Of a stretch of 64,000 bases of DNA, positions 1 to 8,090 are shown piece by piece. Position numbers and translations under genes: made by a program. The stretch's first letter is position 1. Each line of letters starts with the position of its first letter. This DNA comes from Emticicia sp031378345. GTDB lineage: Bacteria; Bacteroidota; Bacteroidia; Cytophagales; Spirosomataceae. The notes beneath the pieces were generated by a model that was not told where the DNA came from, did not search any database, and saw nothing but the letters and a program-made list of their open reading frames with translations. The stretch is taken from assembly GCA_031378345.1 (NCBI GenBank), contig JANNDY010000089.1:99042-163041 (forward strand), given 5' to 3'.

Positions 1-1242
1 TAATTTTAGCCACATTGGGTCATTTGGGTAGTGCGAACTGCGGCACGTATTGATGTTGTATTGCTTCATTAATCGCAAATCTTCTTTCATCAATTCGAGG
101 TTCGGTACGTGTCCTTCTACAGGATCATGTTCATGGCGATTGACACCTTTTACGTAACTACGTACGCCATTGATGAGAAAACTGCCATTTTTTATTTCAA
201 TTTTTCGGAAACCTATTTTTCCACCCGTTGCTTCTATTAATTGATTTTTGGCATCATACAAAGCAATGGTCATGGTATATAAATAAGGGTTTTCGCCCGA
301 CCATCGTTTGATGTTTGGCAAAATGCTTTCAAAATTGACAGTATTATTGCCATTTTTAGTACTAATTGCTTTCTTTTGAGTGAAAACTTTCTGATGATTT
401 TTATCGAAAACTGTAACTTCTATATTGAAAGTAGGCGAAGTATTAACAACACTTTTTACATCAACCGAAAGAGAGAATTTGCCATCTTTATAGGCATTTT
501 CTAAGTCAGCCTTTGCAAAAAAATCCTGAATGGAAACTTTATTTCGAGTAAAAAGAAAAACATCTCGCTCAATACCACTCAAACGCCAAAAATCTTGGTC
601 TTCCAAATAACTGCCATCGTGCCAACGTAGTACCTGCACTGCAAGAGTATTGACTCCTTTTTTTAGAAACTTGGTAATGTTAAATTCGGCTGCGGTCTTT
701 GAAACTTTCGAGAAACCAACTGCTTGTCCATTTATCCAAATATAGGCTGCTCCTGAAATTGACCCAAAATGAATGAAAGTTTCCTTGCCGTCCCAATTTT
801 CGGGAACTGTAAATTTGGTACGATAGCTTCCCACAGGGTTATAAGCATGGTCGATATAAGGTGGGTTTTTCGGAAAAGGATAGACATGATTTGTATAAAT
901 CGGAATACCAAAACCTTTCAATTCCCAATTGGACGGCACTTGTAAATCCGACCAGTTGAAGTCATTATAGCCTTCTTTATAAAACTCAGTTGGGCGTTCT
1001 TCAGGGCGATTGACGTAATAAAATTTCCAATTTCCGTTGAGAGATTTATGGAAGGGTGAAGATGAATAATTGTCGGCAAAAACATCTTCGGTATTGGCAT
1101 AACTCATAAAAGTAGCGTGCGGTGCTTCTTTATTGATTTCCACGATAGTTGGGTCTTCCCATTCTTTGAAAGTAAAATTTACTTGCGAAAATGCTGACAT
1201 CAACAAAAGCTGTAAAGCGATTGTCAGTAGTGTTTTTTTCAT
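1..1242 (-). CDS. Glycoside hydrolase family 2 beta-galactosidase, LacZ type (C-terminal part outside window)
   Basis: Predicted exo-beta-galactosidase that releases terminal beta-galactose from oligosaccharides, probably in the periplasm. The reading frame is open from an ATG at 1240-1242 to the window edge, giving the first 414 residues. Residues 1-20 form a signal peptide (MKKTLL...MSAFSQ). A jelly-roll sugar-binding domain follows (SNWELKGFGIPIYTN, GSYRTKF, WINGQAVGFSK), then the immunoglobulin-like GH2 domain and the beginning of the TIM barrel with the LacZ-type motif GVNRHEHDP. The acid/base and nucleophile glutamates lie beyond the edge, so activity cannot be judged here. It starts 37 bases after the galactokinase stop on the same strand, which fits an operon that cuts galactosides and phosphorylates the galactose. 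Other GH2 activities are possible, but the N-terminal motifs favour beta-galactosidase. Confidence 0.9.
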   Translation of the reverse strand, partial: MKKTLLTIALQLLLMSAFSQVNFTFKEWEDPTIVEINKEAPHATFMSYANTEDVFADNYSSSPFHKSLNGNWKFYYVNRPEERPTEFYKEGYNDFNWSDLQVPSNWELKGFGIPIYTNHVYPFPKNPPYIDHAYNPVGSYRTKFTVPENWDGKETFIHFGSISGAAYIWINGQAVGFSKVSKTAAEFNITKFLKKGVNTLAVQVLRWHDGSYLEDQDFWRLSGIERDVFLFTRNKVSIQDFFAKADLENAYKDGKFSLSVDVKSVVNTSPTFNIEVTVFDKNHQKVFTQKKAISTKNGNNTVNFESILPNIKRWSGENPYLYTMTIALYDAKNQLIEATGGKIGFRKIEIKNGSFLINGVRSYVKGVNRHEHDPVEGHVPNLELMKEDLRLMKQYNINTCRSSHYPNDPMWLKL

Positions 1243-1279
1243 AGGTTTTATAGAATATTTTATTGTTGAAGTGTATATT

Positions 1280-2479
1280 TTAAGCATTTTCAAAAACGTG
1301 TGAAATTTCTTCAACACCATTTGTGATTTTGACTTTATAGGAGTGTAGTTCTATCTTAAATTCTTGATAATAAGCAGTTTGCATTTTTTCTAAAAACTCA
1401 TCAACGGAATCCGTTTTTACTAAATTGATTGTACATCCGCCAAAACCACCACCCATCATTCTTGCTCCAACTACCCCCCTTAATCTCCCCAATTGGAGGA
1501 GGTTCATTTCAAGAGTTTGTTCAACCAAAAAATCTAATTCTGGACAACTTACTTCGTATTCTTTGCTTAGCCCTGTGTGGGTTTCATACATTTGTTGTCC
1601 GAAAGTTATCAAGTCGTCTTTTTTGAGAGCTTCGCAAGCGACAGTAACTCTCTCTATTTCTTCAACTACATATTTGCAACGCTTATAGACAATCGGTGAC
1701 AATTTATCGGCTTGACTTCTGAGCATTTGTGCTGTAACATCACGCAAACTATTGATTTGTGGGAAAGCATTTTGCATGATTTTGACACCTTCTTCACATT
1801 CTTCTCTTCTTTGATTGTATTCACTATCGCCGAGGTTATGTTTCACCCCAGTATCACATAAAACAATCGTGTAATCAGGGGCGTGAAAAGGGAAATATTG
1901 AAAACTTAAATCTTGACAATCGAGTTTGATAACCGAGTTTTCTTTGCCATGAATGGAGGCAAACATATCCATAATTCCGCATTTAACACCTGCAAAATTA
2001 TGCTCGGCTTGCTGTGCAATTAGTGCTAAATCAAGTTTTGAAAGACCCAAATTGAATAATTGATTGAGTGCGAAACCCATGCCACTTTCCACTGCGGCCG
2101 ATGATGATAAGCCTGCACCGAGTGGCACATCTCCACCAAAGACCAAATTAAAACCATTCGGAATTTGATGCCCTTTTTTGATGATTTCTGCCAATACTCC
2201 AATCAAAAAATTTGCCCAACTTTTTTCTGATTTTTCTGTGTTATCTAATGTGAATTCGTAGGAATCGCTTAAATCATAAGCATATAATATGCATTTTTGG
2301 TCATTTCGAAGCGAAATAGCAAAATAAATAGCCTTGTCGATAGCAGCAGGAAGCACAAATCCATGGTTATAATCGGTATGCTCACCGATAAGATTTATAC
2401 GTCCAGGGGCTCGTACAGATAAAAAAGGAGTATAGCCAAAAATCTCCTCAAATTTTTGATTAATGAGCTTATAATACAT
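1280..2479 (-). CDS. galK: Galactokinase
   Basis: Phosphorylates alpha-D-galactose with ATP to galactose 1-phosphate, the first step of the Leloir pathway, in the cytoplasm. At 399 residues it has full family length. The galactokinase signature GRINLIGEHTDY is at about residues 26-37, the GHMP-kinase phosphate loop GAGLSSSAAVES at about 121-132, the segment with the catalytic aspartate (GIMDMF) at about 166-171, and the C-terminal GHMP motif MMGGGFGG near residue 345. The ATG at 2477-2479 gives the expected N-terminus. It lies directly upstream of the GH2 gene. Two LacI-type operator-like palindromes lie 177-232 bases upstream of its start, and a terminator-like hairpin lies 37-60 bases upstream, so the gene probably responds to galactosides. 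No aldose epimerase or galactose-1-phosphate uridylyltransferase gene is visible in the window. Confidence 0.97.
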   Translation of the reverse strand: MYYKLINQKFEEIFGYTPFLSVRAPGRINLIGEHTDYNHGFVLPAAIDKAIYFAISLRNDQKCILYAYDLSDSYEFTLDNTEKSEKSWANFLIGVLAEIIKKGHQIPNGFNLVFGGDVPLGAGLSSSAAVESGMGFALNQLFNLGLSKLDLALIAQQAEHNFAGVKCGIMDMFASIHGKENSVIKLDCQDLSFQYFPFHAPDYTIVLCDTGVKHNLGDSEYNQRREECEEGVKIMQNAFPQINSLRDVTAQMLRSQADKLSPIVYKRCKYVVEEIERVTVACEALKKDDLITFGQQMYETHTGLSKEYEVSCPELDFLVEQTLEMNLLQLGRLRGVVGARMMGGGFGGCTINLVKTDSVDEFLEKMQTAYYQEFKIELHSYKVKITNGVEEISHVFENA

Positions 2480-2518
2480 TCTAATGTCGTAATTTTTTGA
2501 AAGAAAAAAGTAAAAAAG

Positions 2519-2543
2519 AAAGCCCCAAGAAACTTAGGGGCTT
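2519..2543 (-). terminator. Rho-independent terminator or leader hairpin upstream of galK
   Basis: On the minus strand GAAGCCCC and GGGGCTTT pair over at least seven bases around a 10-base loop. They are followed by a T-rich tail (TTTCTTTTTTACTTTTTT, descending from about 2520 to 2503). It lies about 207 bases past the FG-GAP stop at 2750 and only about 40 bases before the galK ATG. It may end the FG-GAP transcript, or it may act as an attenuator in the galK leader if the promoter is upstream of it. Confidence 0.75.
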
Positions 2544-2655
2544 CTATCAATAGTATTATTAACTTAATCACTTTTGATAACTACTTTAAGTCAAAAATAG
2601 TGTTTTTATTAGTTGTTATTGTCTTTATTTTAGGAGAATTTGAATCAACCTTCTG

Positions 2656-2669
2656 TGCAATCGTTTGAA
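2656..2669 (-). promoter_or_regulatory. LacI-type operator-like site, galK-proximal
   Basis: On the minus strand this reads TTCAAACGATTGCA, an imperfect palindrome around a central CG. The same 14 bases occur at 11703-11716 upstream of susC2. It is separated by 28 bases from the perfect-armed site at 2698-2711. Protein binding is inferred from the shape of LacI-family operators, not shown. Confidence 0.6.
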
Positions 2670-2697
2670 ATACCCTTTTTATTATCATTCAATTAGT

Positions 2698-2711
2698 TGC
2701 AAACATTTGCA
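2698..2711 (-). promoter_or_regulatory. LacI-type operator-like palindrome, galK-distal
   Basis: The site is TGCAAATGTTTGCA on the minus strand, with perfect six-base arms around a two-base centre. It belongs to the same family as the sites at 11451-11464 and 11661-11674. On the minus strand it is preceded by CTG, as at 11661, so CTGTGCAAAnnTTTGCA is shared. Confidence 0.65.
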
Positions 2712-2749
2712 CAGATTATTTTGATTTTTGTTCGCTATAATTTTTTAAC

Positions 2750-5700
2750 TTATTTATAGGCTTTGATACCCTCTTGATTTATTCCAAAAAACAAAGTGTT
2801 TTTTAAGGCAATTACAGACCGAACATCTCCGTGAATATTTAAACCAGATTGTTTTTGAGAAATATTTGAAAATACACCTTTTCCATCGCCTTTTAATAGC
2901 AAACCATAATTGGCATCGTATTTCCCAAATTTTAGACGAGTTTTATTCAGATTTCCACAAATAACTATATCTTTTTTGCCGTCATGGTCATAATCAAGTG
3001 TTGCAAATGCGAAAATCGGAGTAAATTGTGCTTCAATTGGTAAGGTTTTTTCTTGAAACTTCCCTTTTCCATCATTGATAAATAATGCTGTTTTGAAATA
3101 ATTGGCTGTTAATTTCTTTGCATCTTTTAGTTCATTTTCGCCAAAAATATCGGTTAATGTTACATTTGAGTAACTATCATAAGACGTAAATTTTGGTCGT
3201 TTGGTTGGTACTTGCTCCAATAACTCATCACGAGTTAAGTATGGATATGACTTTCCCTGAATATAAAAACATAAGATTGGATCAATGCTGCCATTATCGT
3301 CAAAATCCTTATAGAATAGCTCCATTGGCTCTTTTTCGCTTGCTTTGGCTTGACTATTCAGTCCGAGATTACCGACAAGTAAATCAGGAGAACCATCAAC
3401 GTTGAGGTCTTCTACTAATAATTTATTCCACCAACCAATATAATTTCTATCAAAATAATTGTTGGTTTTATTAGTAAATTTATTGTCTTTAGAAATCTCA
3501 AAAACTGTGATTGGCATCCATTCCCCAACAATTACTAATTCTTGCTTTTTGTCATTGTTTAAATCTACAAATGCAGCATCAGTTACCATACCAATATGTT
3601 TTAATTCTTCTTGTGTAATATCTTTAAATAGTGGCGACGAACCGTTCCCTTTTCCGTCATTTACTAAAACATAACTTCGTGGTGTTTCAGGGTATTTGCC
3701 TGGAACGACTCTTCCGCCTACAAAAAGGTCGGGTTTTGAGTCGTTGTTTATATCTCCCACACACACACAACCTGTGCTTGTAAGCATTTTTGGAAGTGCA
3801 TTTGGACTTATTTGGAAATCGCCTTTGCCGTTATTTAAAAAGAGTTGGTCTTGAAGATTCGTGTCGTTTTCGGTAAAATTTCCGTAGCCACCATAAGCGA
3901 CATAAATATCTTGAAATCCATCACCGTTAGCATCGAAGAATACTGCATCACTAACATCGGCATTTGGGTTTGAAGGGAAAGGTTTTTTTATGAATTTTTC
4001 GCCCGTTGTTTGAATGAATAATTCGCTGGCTTTGCCATAACTTCCACCTACAAAAACATCTTCGAGTCCATCATTATTTACATCGCCTTTGACCATTGCT
4101 GGACTTATGAATGAAGCTGAATTTGGCATCAAAGATTGTCTTTTGAAGTCATTTTGTGTAGTTTTTGCTTGAATTGAAGTAATTGGCGATGCAATTACAG
4201 TGAAAATTGGAGGAATATTTATGATTGAATTCTTTTGTGAAACAGCATTTTTTTCTTCTAAAACTAAAGTCTGATTCGACTGAATATTTTTCAAAACTTG
4301 ACTTTTCTCAGTATTCCAAATTACTTTTATTGAGTCTATTTTTGTGTTTTTTCCTAAACCAAAATTTAGTATAAAACTCACATTCGACTGAAATCCACGA
4401 GTTGGCATTTGTTCTTGGTATTGAGCATTTCCTTGGCTGTAAAGATATACTTTTGCTCCGATTCCCATTTTGTTGGCATTTTCGCCATTGAGTTTTACTT
4501 TCAAAAATTGGTTGTTTACTTTGTTATTTGCCTCATTTTGATAAACAAAAGCAGGAGCATTGATGTTATTGACAATCAAATCCAAATCACCATCATTGTC
4601 CAAATCAGCGTAGGCAGCACCGCTACTATTCGACTGCTCGCCCATACCCCAATTGGTGGTTTCGTTTTGAAAATTCAGCTTGCCATTATTACGAAAAATA
4701 TAGTTTTTGACATTCGATGAAGGCATTTTTTGTACCAATTCAAGCACATCTTGACGTTGAAATCCACCTTGTTTATTAGCCATGAAATCGTCCATGTATT
4801 TCAAGAAATCGAGGTTTGTATAGTCGTGCAAATAGCCATTGGTAATGTATAAGTCTTTCCAACCATCGTTGTCATAATCGGCAAAAAGAGCTGCCCAGCT
4901 CCAATCCGTATTTGATATGCCTGAAACCTGTCCAACTTCGCTAAAACTGCCATTGCCGTTATTGAGTTGAAGCATATTTCGCATATATTGGTGGTGAAAA
5001 CCCGACCTTACACTCAAATCAAATTTGTCATAATTATCTGGTGACATGAGCAATTTTTGCCTACGATTGTCTTCTGGAAGCATATCAAGGGTAAAAATAT
5101 CGGGTAGTAAATCGTTGTTGATGTCGGCAACATCATTTCCCATTGAAAAATTGGAGGTATGGCCTAATTGCTCTTGACTGACTTCCGTGAATCGTGGCGA
5201 CGAACCGTTTCCATTTTTGTTATTTATATACAAACGATCAGGCACGGCGTAGTCGTTACTTACATAAATATCAGGCCAGCCATCTTGGTTAAAATCGGCA
5301 ATTCCTGTACCCAAACCATAAGATAATGATGAGCTTTGAATGCCCGCTTGGCGAGTAATATCTTTGAAAAAACCTTTGTCGTTTTTGTAGAATCTCGATC
5401 CACTTACTGCATCATCAACTTTGCTTAGAGCGGCTGTTCGAGCTTCATCGAGAACTGGGAGAGATTTGATATTATGGTTGAGCAAAAACATATCTAAATC
5501 ACCATCTTTGTCGGCATCAAAAAAGTAGGCATTGGTACTTGAAGCGGGACTATCTAAGCCATATTGTGCAGCTTGTTCAACAAATGTAGGAATGCCATTT
5601 ACTCCGTTGCCTTGATTAATAAAAAGTTCGTTAGCTTTCTTTTCAGGCTGTAAGTTTCCCGAATGACACACATAAATATCTAATTTTCCATCGGCGTTTA

Positions 5701-6085
5701 TATCAACGATTGTTACGCCAGTTTTCCAAGGTCCTTCACGCCCTGCAACACCTGCGGCATCAGTAATATCTTGAAATTCCATTTTTCCTTTGTTCAAATA
5801 AAGGCGATTTGACTGCATATTGCTTGTAAAATAGACATCATCAAGGTTATCGCCGTTCAAATCTCCAACGGCTACTCCTCCGCCATTATAGAAATATTCG
5901 TACATCAGTACGTTGGTATTTAGTCCTTCATTGATGATATTTTGGAAATCTATGTGTGTTTTTTCTGGAGAAAGTAGAGTGAAAATTGCCGATTGTTTAT
6001 CTGTTTCGGTTTCAGTATTTTTTATTAATTTGTTGCAGCTTAGGAATAAAGTGCCAATTAAAACTATAAGGATTGAAATTCTCAT
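2750..6085 (-). CDS. FG-GAP/VCBS repeat lipoprotein with ASPIC/UnbV domain (large)
   Basis: Predicted outer-surface lipoprotein of 1111 residues. A lipobox ends at Cys17 (LFLSC). Many calcium-binding beta-propeller repeats follow, of the form DLNGDNLDDVYF, DINADGKLDIYV and DADKDGDLDMF, from about residue 70 to 520. An ASPIC/UnbV domain lies at about 530-610 (MGIGAKVYLY, FGLG, KVIWN), and more VCBS repeats run to the C-terminus. Proteins of this build are often found beside SusC/SusD pairs in Cytophagales and are thought to bind ligands or cell-surface polymers; no enzyme activity is established. It follows susD1 on the same strand after a 136-base gap that contains a good terminator (6161-6202), so it may have its own promoter at 6119-6126. 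A shorter protein with the same domains is at 18772-20535. Confidence 0.9.
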   Translation of the reverse strand: MRISILIVLIGTLFLSCNKLIKNTETETDKQSAIFTLLSPEKTHIDFQNIINEGLNTNVLMYEYFYNGGGVAVGDLNGDNLDDVYFTSNMQSNRLYLNKGKMEFQDITDAAGVAGREGPWKTGVTIVDINADGKLDIYVCHSGNLQPEKKANELFINQGNGVNGIPTFVEQAAQYGLDSPASSTNAYFFDADKDGDLDMFLLNHNIKSLPVLDEARTAALSKVDDAVSGSRFYKNDKGFFKDITRQAGIQSSSLSYGLGTGIADFNQDGWPDIYVSNDYAVPDRLYINNKNGNGSSPRFTEVSQEQLGHTSNFSMGNDVADINNDLLPDIFTLDMLPEDNRRQKLLMSPDNYDKFDLSVRSGFHHQYMRNMLQLNNGNGSFSEVGQVSGISNTDWSWAALFADYDNDGWKDLYITNGYLHDYTNLDFLKYMDDFMANKQGGFQRQDVLELVQKMPSSNVKNYIFRNNGKLNFQNETTNWGMGEQSNSSGAAYADLDNDGDLDLIVNNINAPAFVYQNEANNKVNNQFLKVKLNGENANKMGIGAKVYLYSQGNAQYQEQMPTRGFQSNVSFILNFGLGKNTKIDSIKVIWNTEKSQVLKNIQSNQTLVLEEKNAVSQKNSIINIPPIFTVIASPITSIQAKTTQNDFKRQSLMPNSASFISPAMVKGDVNNDGLEDVFVGGSYGKASELFIQTTGEKFIKKPFPSNPNADVSDAVFFDANGDGFQDIYVAYGGYGNFTENDTNLQDQLFLNNGKGDFQISPNALPKMLTSTGCVCVGDINNDSKPDLFVGGRVVPGKYPETPRSYVLVNDGKGNGSSPLFKDITQEELKHIGMVTDAAFVDLNNDKKQELVIVGEWMPITVFEISKDNKFTNKTNNYFDRNYIGWWNKLLVEDLNVDGSPDLLVGNLGLNSQAKASEKEPMELFYKDFDDNGSIDPILCFYIQGKSYPYLTRDELLEQVPTKRPKFTSYDSYSNVTLTDIFGENELKDAKKLTANYFKTALFINDGKGKFQEKTLPIEAQFTPIFAFATLDYDHDGKKDIVICGNLNKTRLKFGKYDANYGLLLKGDGKGVFSNISQKQSGLNIHGDVRSVIALKNTLFFGINQEGIKAYK

Positions 6086-6118
6086 ATTTTTTAGAGATAA
6101 ATGTTATTTTGGAGAGTG

Positions 6119-6126
6119 CAAATATA
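6119..6126 (-). promoter_or_regulatory. Possible -7 promoter box for the large FG-GAP gene
   Basis: The minus strand reads TATATTTG, an exact match to the Bacteroidota TAnnTTTG box, 34 bases before the ATG at 6085 and downstream of the susD1 terminator. I see no clear -33 TTG at the right distance. Confidence 0.4.
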
Positions 6127-6160
6127 GGAAGTTTAGTAGATTGGTTTAGTAAATTAAAAC

Positions 6161-6202
6161 AAAAAAAAGGTAGTTAAGAAACTTTTAAAGCTCTCAACTA
6201 CC
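6161..6202 (-). terminator. Rho-independent terminator after susD1
   Basis: On the minus strand an 11-base stem (GGTAGTTGAGA with TCTTAACTACC, one G-U pair) is followed by eight T residues. It starts 20 bases beyond the susD1 stop and separates susC1-susD1 from the FG-GAP gene, fully or in part. Confidence 0.85.
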
Positions 6203-6221
6203 CAATTTTTTAAATTAAGAA

Positions 6222-8078
6222 TTAATATCCTGGATTTTGAATTAGTTTATTATTACGATTTATTTCGTCACGATGAATTGGTAAGAAATAAATTTTATCG
6301 TCCCAATTACGATTTTCTTTGCCGGGGTCAATTTTTCCAACGGTATAAGAATAATCGTAGTTTGTTGGGTCGTATTTATAAATAGCGACACTTTTCCCTG
6401 CTTTTAGTGTACCTTTTACATTGATAATACTTGCTTTACGTCCAAGAGTTGTTGAGGCAATCATCCAACGGCGAGCATCGTGGTAGCGTTGTTCTTCAAA
6501 AACCATCTCTACTCGACGCTCGTTGCGATAGCGTTGACGAAGGGCATCGCCTGTTTCGGTGATAGCTGGCATTCCAGAACGGAAACGAATTTGGTTCAAC
6601 CATTTTTTTGCCTCAGCATCTTCACCCAATTCGATACACGCCTCAACATAATTGAAAACAGCTTCTGTTTGACGTAAAAAAGGCCAAGGTATTTGTTGCC
6701 AAGAGTTTTGATCAACCAAACCTGGATTTGGGTCTGTAAACTTACGCATATAATAACCAGTATAGCTTCCATTCCAGTCTTCGATGCTACTCTTGCGAGT
6801 ATCTAAGCCAAACTGAATCTTTTTTGCACCTCCCGAAACAATTTCATATTCACCAGTTTGAATCTGATTTGCAGGGTCAAGTGGGGCTGCACTTGCCGAA
6901 CGAGGCTTCCAAGGAGAACCTTCATATAATATAGTAGAACGCAAACGAGGGTCTCGGTTACCGTAAGGGTTGCTTGCGTGTTCGGGTTTTTTCCAGTCGA
7001 ATTTTGAGCCATCCATCATTTCGTAATCATCAATTAGCTCCTGAATCGGCGTATTTCCTGCCCAGTTATTATAACCATTTGGTCCGTTGAAAAGTCCGAT
7101 ACGTCCACCATTTTCGTTTTTACTTTGAATAAAATATCTTCCAAAAATAATTTCATTCTGACCACCATTTCTTGCCAAAGATTGATTCATGTAATTGGTT
7201 GCAGCTTGGTCGGCAGTTACAGGAGCTGTAAGTCCTAATTGAAAACCAAAACCAGGTAAATCTAAAACTGCTTTTGCAGCAGCTTTAGCTTTTTGCCAAC
7301 GGTCAGTACGAGTACCACTAACTAATGCCAAAAGCTCAGGTTTTGCTAATGTAGCCATCGCTTTAGATTTTAATTTTGCGGTGGGAGCATCATACAAATC
7401 ACTTGCAGCATAAATCAACATTCGAGATTTGAGTGCCAAGGCTGAAGCTGTTGTTGCACGACCTTTTTGCAAAGATTTTCCAGCTAATAGTGTAGCTGCT
7501 TCGTCGAGGTCTTTTACGATAAAATTCAAACATTCTTCCATTGTATTTCTTGCAGTCAAAAAATCAGGGTCTGTCAATGCAAATGCTTTGTCCACAATTG
7601 GCACACCACCATAATAACGAACCAATTGGTGGTTGTAATAAGCACGCATAAATTTGGCTTCTCCTGTCAAACGCTCAACAATATTATTTGCATTTGGAAA
7701 CTTTGGAGCTGCTAAATTTTGCAAAGCAAGGTTACAAGCCCTGATACGAGAATACATGTTTACCCAGCTCAAAGTACCATTAATCCAGCCATTATCGGCA
7801 GCATTTATACGGCCTTCTGTATGGGTTGTAATATTTCTTCCGGGATGTGTAAAAATTGCTTCATCGGTCAATGACGCAAGCATTTGCTCATCAAAACCAC
7901 CCTGACCTAAGCCACCATAAAGTTCGCTTACAAAAGCCTCAGCTAAGGAAGCATCGCCCCAAACAACGTTTTCCGACAATTGGTCGAGTGGTTTGGTATC
8001 TACAAAATCATCGTTACAGCTTATCGTAAAAAATGATATTGTAAAGACTGTTAGAATTAGTTTTTTATATAGTTTCAT
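6222..8078 (-). CDS. SusD/RagB family outer-membrane glycan-binding lipoprotein (pair 1)
   Basis: Surface lipoprotein that caps its SusC partner and captures the substrate for TonB-dependent import. At 618 residues it has normal length. The lipobox ends at Cys21 (FTISC) and is followed by the SusD N-terminal pattern (DTKPLDQLSENVVWGD). TPR-like helices come next (GEAKFMRAYYNHQLVRYYGGVP), and the C-terminal SusD_RagB region includes NERRVEMVFEEQRYHDARRW. It starts 12 bases after the susC1 stop, so the two are co-transcribed. It is closely similar to the SusD at 15320-17197, for example in the stretches TDEAIFTHPGRN and TDEAMFTHSGRN. The substrate is not evident from the protein; the neighbouring galK and GH2 genes point to a galactose-containing glycan. 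Confidence 0.96.
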   Translation of the reverse strand: MKLYKKLILTVFTISFFTISCNDDFVDTKPLDQLSENVVWGDASLAEAFVSELYGGLGQGGFDEQMLASLTDEAIFTHPGRNITTHTEGRINAADNGWINGTLSWVNMYSRIRACNLALQNLAAPKFPNANNIVERLTGEAKFMRAYYNHQLVRYYGGVPIVDKAFALTDPDFLTARNTMEECLNFIVKDLDEAATLLAGKSLQKGRATTASALALKSRMLIYAASDLYDAPTAKLKSKAMATLAKPELLALVSGTRTDRWQKAKAAAKAVLDLPGFGFQLGLTAPVTADQAATNYMNQSLARNGGQNEIIFGRYFIQSKNENGGRIGLFNGPNGYNNWAGNTPIQELIDDYEMMDGSKFDWKKPEHASNPYGNRDPRLRSTILYEGSPWKPRSASAAPLDPANQIQTGEYEIVSGGAKKIQFGLDTRKSSIEDWNGSYTGYYMRKFTDPNPGLVDQNSWQQIPWPFLRQTEAVFNYVEACIELGEDAEAKKWLNQIRFRSGMPAITETGDALRQRYRNERRVEMVFEEQRYHDARRWMIASTTLGRKASIINVKGTLKAGKSVAIYKYDPTNYDYSYTVGKIDPGKENRNWDDKIYFLPIHRDEINRNNKLIQNPGY

Positions 8079-8090
8079 TTTTTTTGTTTT

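Noticed and set aside
2592..2599. TATTTTTG on the minus strand as a galK promoter box
   Set aside because: It matches TAnnTTTG, but no -33 element is seen and the transcript would run through the strong hairpin at 2519-2543. It was left out of the feature list.
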